A stretch of 6,943 nucleotides of DNA from positions 1 to 6,943 of the forward strand of contig DMCR01000078.1 in assembly GCA_003445735.1 (NCBI GenBank). The letters run 5' to 3'. The notes under the pieces were generated by a model. It did no database searches. It saw only the letters and a list, made by a program, of their open reading frames with translations, and had not been told where the DNA came from. Made by a program: the position numbers and the translations under genes. Each line of letters starts with the position of its first letter. Position 1 is the first letter of the stretch. Source of the stretch: Cryomorphaceae bacterium (GTDB lineage Bacteria; Bacteroidota; Bacteroidia; Flavobacteriales; Schleiferiaceae). Shown here in pieces: positions 1 to 4,963 of this stretch.

Positions 1-9
1 AAGATAGCC

Positions 10-717
10 TTAGCGCATCGCCAAAAATGCGTTTCTAAAGTCTTTATCGGCCTTTTCCAAACCTATTCTAATCACTAATCGCGAGTACAGGCCACTGAGG
101 TAGCCCATTTCCAAATGCGCCTCCGCCACGGCCGCATCTTTTTGCCAAATACACTTGAGTACCCAGCCTATACCCTTTTGAAGGATATCAGGTGCACCCT
201 CCGCAGCCACTTGACAATAGGCCAAAGCCTCATCGAATCTTCCGTGATTGATCATGTGCAAGGTTGAGACTACCGCAGTGCGTTTATGCCACATATTTTC
301 ACTGGCCAAGAACGCCTCTAAAGTGCTATAATCCCCACTTTCGAATGCCATACGTCCAAAAATCTTGTACGCGCAGGTATCGACCAGGTCCCAATTATTA
401 ATGCCCTCGAAATGATCTCTTAGGAAATCGTGCCAATGGCCTCGGCGTTTTCGCTCCGCTCCAAACCTTCTCATCAGCGCAAAGAGCGCCGTATGTCGCA
501 CCTCATGACACTCGTGAACTAAACCAGAGGCTAAAACATCCTCGTCCCATTGCAAGGCATATTCCTTCGCCACCAACTGACGGTTTGGCACCATCACGCC
601 GATAAACACATCGCCTTCCCCATATCCACCAGGATAGTTTTGGAAATAACGGGAAAAGTCCTTGACCCTATTCGGTTCAGCCAAAGGCAACAAGGCGGCG
701 TAGATAGGGTGTTCCAT
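10..717 (-). CDS. alkD: AlkD-like DNA alkylation repair glycosylase
   Basis: A 235-residue protein, close to the length of Bacillus cereus AlkD (about 237). The family is built of HEAT-like helical repeats and removes 3-methyladenine and 7-methylguanine from DNA without flipping the base out. The catalytic-site residues recalled for AlkD are all present: Trp109 and Asp113 in the NNWDLVD segment, Arg146 in MWHKR, and Trp185 in KGIGWVLK. The protein is helical and soluble, with no signal peptide, so it should act in the cytoplasm. I chose the ATG at 717. The frame stays open upstream to 807, but that extension lies inside the aminopeptidase gene and does not look like AlkD. The ATG shares one base with the stop codon of the upstream aminopeptidase gene (TAATG), which suggests translational coupling. 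The stop is TAA at 12-10, near the left edge. The family is confident from the motifs; the exact base specificity is inferred. Confidence 0.86.
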   Translation of the reverse strand: MEHPIYAALLPLAEPNRVKDFSRYFQNYPGGYGEGDVFIGVMVPNRQLVAKEYALQWDEDVLASGLVHECHEVRHTALFALMRRFGAERKRRGHWHDFLRDHFEGINNWDLVDTCAYKIFGRMAFESGDYSTLEAFLASENMWHKRTAVVSTLHMINHGRFDEALAYCQVAAEGAPDILQKGIGWVLKCIWQKDAAVAEAHLEMGYLSGLYSRLVIRIGLEKADKDFRNAFLAMR

Positions 718-2669
718 TACTCGTGCTCGGCAAAGAGCTGATCCAACGTTTGCTGTGATAGTGGGTGGTACGACGGGCGTGCCTTCGCATAAATCTCTTT
801 CGCCCAAGCCTGACGCTTTTCATCCCCCTCGAGCATGCTTGCATACATCGGAACAATAAACTTGCGACGGCCCACAGTGGTCAAGAAGGACTCTACCTTC
901 TCTTCATACACCTTCGGGTCAAAACCTTCAAAATCTGTCTTCAAAATGGCTGTATACCAGGCGGCCACAATCTCTGGGTTAGGACTTCCAGTAAATCCAT
1001 AATTCGCATCGGCCAATCTATAATGGCCGACGGTAGCACCACCGGCTTCCAATCCTCTGATATAGCGCAACCATTCGTGAGTGGTCCATCGAATCGTCAC
1101 GTCCTGCTCGAGGTAAACCATGGACTTCGCGTCCGGATCTTCAGGGCTCACCCCAAGCAACATCTGCACTGCTTCATCCACGATGTAGAATCTGTTCGAG
1201 GCTGGAAACGGACAGTTGGCAGGCAATCCCTTGCCGTATACCCATTCTTCCACGCCCACAGCATTCCACTCTTCCCCAGTCATCAAGCCCGCCAATTCCT
1301 GCAAGAACTCCTCGGTAACGCGCGTCTTGAACTTGTACGTATCGAAATACCCCTTTAAGAAGCCATCCCAACGCTCACGGCCGACCGTTTGCTCACAGAG
1401 TTTCAAGAAATGAAACCCTTTATCATAGGCTATGGCCGTCACTGCATCGTCCGGATTGCGTCCTTCAAGATTTTGCTTCAGTCTTGTCGCATCAGGATCC
1501 TCCTCTAGCATCACTGCAAGCTCGCGTTGTAAATCATCATAACTCAAGGCCTCCAACATATCCGCAAAGTCCGGCCCATAGACCGCATCCATTATGCGCA
1601 TTTCGAAATACACAGTGAACCCTTCGTTTAGCCAGAAGTCGTTCCACGTCGCATTAGTCACCAAATTACCGCTCCAACTGTGCGCCAACTCATGGGCAAT
1701 CAAGCTCGTCAAGCTCATATCTCCCACAATCACCGTGGGCGTCAAGAACGTCAAACGAGGATTCTCCATCCCACCAAATGGGAACGATGGTGGCAACACT
1801 AACATATCGTAGCGCCCCCAGTAATATGGACCGTAAAGGTATTCCGCACGTGAGATCATATCTTCAGTTTGACTAAACTCAAAGGCCGCATTACGCACCA
1901 TCTCTGGCTCCGCATATACCCCTGAACGCTCGCCTAGTTCAATGAAGGCTAGATCACCCGCACCCAATGCCAAGAGGTAGCTAGGAATAGGCTGCGGCAT
2001 TGAAAACTCATATATACCATCCTCAGAATTTTGTGTGGGATTCGAGGCACTCATCAAGGCTAGCATACCCTTCGGAACCGTAACCTTTGCATCGTAGGTA
2101 AATCTCACCCCAGGACGGTCCTGACAAGGCACCCAAGTACGCGCCAAAATAGCTTGACTCTGCGTAAACAAGAACGGCATTCGCTTTCCTTGGGTCAGCT
2201 CCGCCGGGTACCACTGTAGCGCTTCGGATTCAGATGAGGTTTCATAGGTAATGGCTACCTCCTTAGAATCCGGGCCTAAATCATACACCACGAGTGCGGA
2301 GCCCAAGAGCTCGTCGTCGTATTCCAAATCCCAAATAGGCTCCTGACCGTCGAGAGTAACCTTCGAAATATTGAGGTCCTTAACGTCAAAAATGACTTCA
2401 CTACCGTGCTTTTCGTCTAGGGTCCAGGTCGCCGTCGCCGCGATCACCTCATTCTCAAAATCAACCACCGCATCCCAGTTCAAATGCACCACCTTAGACT
2501 CCTCTTCCGAGTAGCTGTGAGGATCATCAAACAACTCAGCACGTACGCTGGTATCTCCGTAAAAAATAGTCTCCGCTACAGGCGTCTTAGCTTCAGTGGG
2601 ATTTTGACAATTCGTCAACGCGCCAACGGCAAAAACTGAAGCTACAAGGAAGGTGAAATTTTGATTCAT
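717..2669 (-). CDS. M1 family metallo-aminopeptidase, LTA4H type, putative lipoprotein
   Basis: A 650-residue zinc aminopeptidase that removes N-terminal residues from peptides. An N-terminal hydrophobic stretch ends in ALTNC, so Cys21 could be lipidated; Asn before the cysteine is not the classical residue but looks tolerable for this phylum. The order is a beta domain (about 35-240), a catalytic domain and a helical C-terminal domain. Visible motifs are GGMEN (299-303, Glu302 binding the peptide N-terminus), HELAH (326-330, zinc ligands His326 and His330, general base Glu327), the third ligand Glu349 exactly 18 residues later, and the proton-donor Tyr415 in AIAYDKG. Several positions match leukotriene A4 hydrolase: Gln170 and Gln172, the PCQD segment, Asp407 (LTA4H Asp375), and Arg601/Lys603 in GRRKF (LTA4H Arg563/Lys565). 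The C-terminal SYHPLS resembles the LTA4H end. It probably works in the periplasm or at a membrane. Epoxide hydrolase activity is not implied. The start ATG is the only one giving the signal segment. Confidence 0.93.
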   Translation of the reverse strand: MNQNFTFLVASVFAVGALTNCQNPTEAKTPVAETIFYGDTSVRAELFDDPHSYSEEESKVVHLNWDAVVDFENEVIAATATWTLDEKHGSEVIFDVKDLNISKVTLDGQEPIWDLEYDDELLGSALVVYDLGPDSKEVAITYETSSESEALQWYPAELTQGKRMPFLFTQSQAILARTWVPCQDRPGVRFTYDAKVTVPKGMLALMSASNPTQNSEDGIYEFSMPQPIPSYLLALGAGDLAFIELGERSGVYAEPEMVRNAAFEFSQTEDMISRAEYLYGPYYWGRYDMLVLPPSFPFGGMENPRLTFLTPTVIVGDMSLTSLIAHELAHSWSGNLVTNATWNDFWLNEGFTVYFEMRIMDAVYGPDFADMLEALSYDDLQRELAVMLEEDPDATRLKQNLEGRNPDDAVTAIAYDKGFHFLKLCEQTVGRERWDGFLKGYFDTYKFKTRVTEEFLQELAGLMTGEEWNAVGVEEWVYGKGLPANCPFPASNRFYIVDEAVQMLLGVSPEDPDAKSMVYLEQDVTIRWTTHEWLRYIRGLEAGGATVGHYRLADANYGFTGSPNPEIVAAWYTAILKTDFEGFDPKVYEEKVESFLTTVGRRKFIVPMYASMLEGDEKRQAWAKEIYAKARPSYHPLSQQTLDQLFAEHE

Positions 2670-2703
2670 AATGTGTACTTTTCGAGCAGTGAATATACCG
2701 CAG
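2670..2703. promoter_or_regulatory. short divergent intergenic region
   Basis: These 34 bases separate the divergent starts of the aminopeptidase gene (minus) and the small membrane protein gene (plus), so both promoters must lie here or reach into the neighbouring coding ends. On the plus strand TACTTTTC (2676-2683) partly resembles the Bacteroidota -7 element TAnnTTTG. On the minus strand TATATTCA (within 2691-2699) is a weaker match. Neither has a TTTG element at the usual distance, so I do not assign a promoter. No Shine-Dalgarno sequence is visible before either start. The interval is called from gene geometry, not from a recognised motif. Confidence 0.35.
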
Positions 2704-3057
2704 ATGAATCAAAAACCCGGTTTACTGACCCGACTAGTTGTGAGCTCCTTGGCCGTTTTCGTGGCCGATTGGTTGCTGCCTGGTGTTACCATCAACTCCT
2801 TCAGCACGGCGATCGGTGTGGCCATCTTACTTGGTATATTAAACGCCACCCTAAAACCACTGTTGATCATCATTACCATCCCGCTGACCTTCCTCACCTT
2901 AGGATTGTTCCTTTTGATCATCAACGCTATCATCATCGGCGTCGCGGATCAATGGATCGACGGTATGCACGTAAGCAGTACTTGGACCGCAATCCTATTC
3001 AGCTTTATGATCTCCACGATCAGTTCCTGGATGTATAAATGGGGAGAAGGGCGCTAA
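2704..3057 (+). CDS. YvlD/phage-holin-4_2 family small membrane protein
   Basis: A 117-residue integral membrane protein with four likely transmembrane segments (about residues 8-25, 33-50, 52-80 and 93-111). It carries the family's characteristic stretches ILNATLKPLL (45-54) and PLTFLTLGLFLLIINA (60-75). The family is often labelled phage holin, but members such as Bacillus YvlD are ordinary chromosomal genes of unclear role, sometimes linked to envelope stress. There are no phage genes nearby, so a lysis role is not supported. I chose the ATG at 2704, which gives MNQKPG followed by the first helix; an in-frame ATG at 2671 would add 11 residues and almost abut the divergent aminopeptidase start. 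The stop TAA overlaps the murI stop by four bases on the opposite strand. It is the only plus-strand gene here. The family is confident; function and the exact start are uncertain. Confidence 0.85.
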   Translation: MNQKPGLLTRLVVSSLAVFVADWLLPGVTINSFSTAIGVAILLGILNATLKPLLIIITIPLTFLTLGLFLLIINAIIIGVADQWIDGMHVSSTWTAILFSFMISTISSWMYKWGEGR

Positions 3058-3839
3058 TCGAGAACCTTTGTGTTCCATTGGGCTTTTATACCAAATGTGT
3101 TGGTGGACAATTCCATGAAACTCGGCGTCTTATCGCTTAAATAGAACTTCGTTTCCACTACAGCAGCAGCCGACATAGCCTCGCATTCCGCTGCCACGGC
3201 GTCCGCTACCAAAGCGGGAGCATCTATCCAGTCCACACCTTCCAACAAGCTCGATGCTGCCTCTTCCAACAAAGGATAATGTGTACAACCCGGTACCAGA
3301 GCTTGTACCCCGTACAACACCTTGTCGTCCAAATAATGTTTCAAGACTTGGGTTTCAATTCCCGTGCCTAAGAACCCATCTTCAATCAAAGGCACCAACA
3401 AAGGAGTGGCCAACGCACTCAACGCTACCGATGGATTAAGCGCGGCCAATTTTCTTGGGTAGGCACCACTCCTAACCGTAGCACGCGTACCCAACAAGCC
3501 CACCTTCTCATGAGGTCCGGATGCGAGCGCCGCTACGACCGGGTCGATGACATTGATGAACACCAGCCCCGGAAACTCTGCCTCAAGCACTTTCCCCGCC
3601 GCGGCGCTCGCACTATTACATGCAATAACAATCAGATCACAACCTTCCGAGGCTAGGAAGGAAACAATTTTGGTACTGTAGCAGATGATGGCCGCATCGC
3701 TCTTGTCCCCATAGGGCAGATGGAGCGTATCACCGTAATAGATTTTCGACACGCCAGGCAAGCGGTGTTCTAGAGCTTGTAGTACGGTCAACCCGCCCAA
3801 ACCACTATCAAACAACCCTATTTTCTGAATGCCTTTCAT
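3054..3839 (-). CDS. murI: glutamate racemase
   Basis: A 261-residue cofactor-independent racemase that converts L-glutamate to D-glutamate for the peptidoglycan stem peptide, in the cytoplasm. It has the expected landmarks of the two-domain Asp/Glu racemase fold: GLFDSGLGG (8-16) with Asp11 and Ser12, LPYG (41-44), the first catalytic cysteine Cys74 in ACNSAS, Glu153, and the second catalytic cysteine Cys185 with His187 in GCTHYP. The ACNTAT-type motif has Ser for both Thr, a conservative change. I chose the ATG at 3839, giving MKGIQKIGLFDSG; a TTG three codons upstream (3848) is possible but less likely. It follows two OmpH/Skp genes, as in many Bacteroidota, but an intrinsic terminator sits 19 bases before the start, so it may have its own promoter or depend on read-through. 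Its TAG stop overlaps the convergent membrane protein gene by four bases. Confidence 0.96.
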   Translation of the reverse strand: MKGIQKIGLFDSGLGGLTVLQALEHRLPGVSKIYYGDTLHLPYGDKSDAAIICYSTKIVSFLASEGCDLIVIACNSASAAAGKVLEAEFPGLVFINVIDPVVAALASGPHEKVGLLGTRATVRSGAYPRKLAALNPSVALSALATPLLVPLIEDGFLGTGIETQVLKHYLDDKVLYGVQALVPGCTHYPLLEEAASSLLEGVDWIDAPALVADAVAAECEAMSAAAVVETKFYLSDKTPSFMELSTNTFGIKAQWNTKVLD

Positions 3840-3858
3840 CTGAGCCAAAATACGACAT

Positions 3859-3890
3859 AAAAAACCCCTACGGCTTTACGCTGTGGGGGT
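3859..3890 (-). terminator. intrinsic terminator after the bamA-skp-skp cluster
   Basis: Read on the minus strand, an 11-base-pair GC-rich stem (arms 3890-3880 and 3874-3864, two G-T wobbles) closes a five-base loop and runs directly into six T residues (3864-3859). This is the classic Rho-independent layout. It starts 24 bases after the stop of the upstream Skp-like gene and ends 19 bases before the murI ATG. On the plus strand the hairpin has no T-run after it, so it should act on the minus strand only. Confidence 0.86.
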
Positions 3891-3906
3891 CCTAAGATTT
3901 TGTTAC

Positions 3907-3930
3907 GTTGGGCATCAATTAATGCCCAAC
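3907..3930. repeat. perfect inverted repeat across the skp stop codon
   Basis: Arms gttgggcat (3907-3915) and atgcccaac (3922-3930) are perfectly complementary over nine bases around a six-base loop. The TGA stop of the Skp-like gene (3917-3915) sits at the loop and the edge of one arm. No T-run follows on either strand, so it is not a complete terminator alone. It lies 16 bases before the terminator hairpin, and together they would give the transcript a double-hairpin 3' end. A role in protecting the mRNA end is inference. Confidence 0.7.
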
Positions 3931-4424
3931 TCCGCTTTTACCAATGCCATTAAATCGTCACCACCGTCCAAGTAAATCACGATTGCCTTTGATGGAGAAG
4001 CATCCAAGATGTAGGCGAAGCCATTATCTTCTGCGACTTTGTTTACTGCGTTTTGAGCTTTCTCAATAATTGGAAGCATCAAATCCATCTGCTTGCGCTG
4101 CAACTCTTGCTGCGCACTCTGGTTGAACGCCATCATGCGTTGCTCCATCGCTTGCAATTCCTCACCTTCCTTTTGAAGGCGCAATTGTGTCCAAGTATTT
4201 TGGTTTGCTTGAGCATTTTGCAATTTAGTAGTGTACTCTTGCTGCATTTCAGCAAGATCCCCCTCCAATTGCTCCGCGTATTTCTGAATCTCAGCTTCTG
4301 CGGTGCTTGTCTCAGGCATAACTGCCAACAACTCATCTACATTGATGTGACCTACTTTTTGCTGTGCCGCAGCGGTTCCAGCAAGGCCGAGAGTCAAGGC
4401 AAGTACGAATATTACTCTTTTCAT
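3915..4424 (-). CDS. skp: OmpH/Skp family periplasmic chaperone (second copy)
   Basis: A 169-residue protein with a clear signal peptide (MKRVIFVLALTLGLAG, likely cut near TAAA-QQ at residue 20), so the mature form is periplasmic. The order matches the Skp family: a short beta segment starting KVGHINVDELLAVMPE, a long Gln/Glu-rich coiled-coil hairpin (about 40-118) forming the tentacles, then a return beta segment with FAYILDASPSKAIVIYLD (136-153). Skp trimers hold unfolded outer-membrane proteins and help deliver them to the BAM complex. The gene starts ten bases after the stop of a paralogous copy, in the bamA-skp-skp order typical of Bacteroidota. The start has an A-rich leader (AAAGACA before ATG) and no Shine-Dalgarno. 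Its 3' end carries an inverted repeat, followed by a terminator. The family is confident; client range is unknown. Confidence 0.93.
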   Translation of the reverse strand: MKRVIFVLALTLGLAGTAAAQQKVGHINVDELLAVMPETSTAEAEIQKYAEQLEGDLAEMQQEYTTKLQNAQANQNTWTQLRLQKEGEELQAMEQRMMAFNQSAQQELQRKQMDLMLPIIEKAQNAVNKVAEDNGFAYILDASPSKAIVIYLDGGDDLMALVKAELGIN

Positions 4425-4434
4425 TGTCTTTAAT

Positions 4435-4944
4435 TTATCGCTTTAAACTATTTAAAACTTCGTCACTGTAATCTTTCTCCTTATCCACAAAGAGAACGCC
4501 ACTATCCGCGCTTTTGTCCAAAATTAGGTCTAATTTCCTTTTGTTTGCTAATGCCTGGACAGCTCCGAAGACTTTATCTTGAATGGGTTGGACAAGTTGG
4601 GCACGCTTAACAAAAATCTCACCTTCTGGTCCAAAATATTTTTGCTGCAGGGCAATGACCTCTGCTTCTTTGTCTTGAATGGCTTTTTCACGTTGTGCCA
4701 ATTTATCTGGCGACAACAATATGCGCTCCGCCGCCAGTGCATCCTTCAAACTTTGCAGTTCGCTCTGAAGCGCACTGACCTCCCCTGCCCATTGCTCACT
4801 GAGCTTGTTGAGCTGGCTTTTGGCCTGCTCGTATTCCGGCATGTTCGCCAGGATGTATTCCGTATCTACGACGCCATAGCGCTGTGCCATGGTCGGCACA
4901 CTAAGTAAAGCGGCGATGATGATATGAAAAAGACGAAGCTTCAT
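4435..4944 (-). CDS. skp: OmpH/Skp family periplasmic chaperone (first copy)
   Basis: A 169-residue periplasmic protein, the same length as the next gene's product but clearly diverged from it. The signal peptide MKLRLFHIIIAALLSVP is probably cut after TMA, giving a mature start at QRYG. The core is RYGVVDTEYILANMPEYEQ, then a coiled-coil region (about 38-110), then the family's closing beta motif LDLILDKSADSGVLFVDKEK (138-157), which resembles Bacteroidota OmpH sequences more closely than the second copy does. The predicted role is to hold unfolded outer-membrane proteins for BamA, encoded just upstream. I chose the ATG at 4944; the frame is open to 5046, but that part overlaps the bamA end and lacks signal-peptide character. 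The start is 19 bases after the bamA stop and the gene ends ten bases before the next, consistent with one transcript. No Shine-Dalgarno is visible. Confidence 0.93.
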   Translation of the reverse strand: MKLRLFHIIIAALLSVPTMAQRYGVVDTEYILANMPEYEQAKSQLNKLSEQWAGEVSALQSELQSLKDALAAERILLSPDKLAQREKAIQDKEAEVIALQQKYFGPEGEIFVKRAQLVQPIQDKVFGAVQALANKRKLDLILDKSADSGVLFVDKEKDYSDEVLNSLKR

Positions 4945-4963
4945 TGCGGTGAAGGTAGTTGAA

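Noticed and set aside
718..807. Upstream extension of AlkD by 30 codons
   Set aside because: It lies inside the peptidase gene and does not resemble an AlkD N-terminus, whereas MEHPIYAAL at 717 gives the normal family length.
765..1358. 197-codon open frame on the plus strand
   Set aside because: It lies wholly antisense to the M1 peptidase, which has full family motifs. The translated sequence shows no recognisable domain or signal.
2661..3038. 125-codon plus-strand frame overlapping the membrane protein gene
   Set aside because: The +1-shifted product is rich in His and Arg with no family features, while the other frame gives a convincing four-helix membrane protein.
2704..3057. Prophage remnant suggested by the holin-family protein
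   Set aside because: The family is widespread as an ordinary chromosomal membrane protein, and no endolysin, integrase, structural gene or attachment repeat is nearby.
3840..3858. Possible leaderless murI promoter, TATTTTGG just before the ATG
   Set aside because: It only partly fits TAnnTTTG, has no TTTG at the right distance, and the T-rich sequence upstream is explained by the terminator tail.
4053..4433. 126-codon plus-strand frame antisense to the second Skp gene
   Set aside because: The Leu-rich translation is what a reversed Gln/Glu coiled-coil gene gives; there is no independent support for it.
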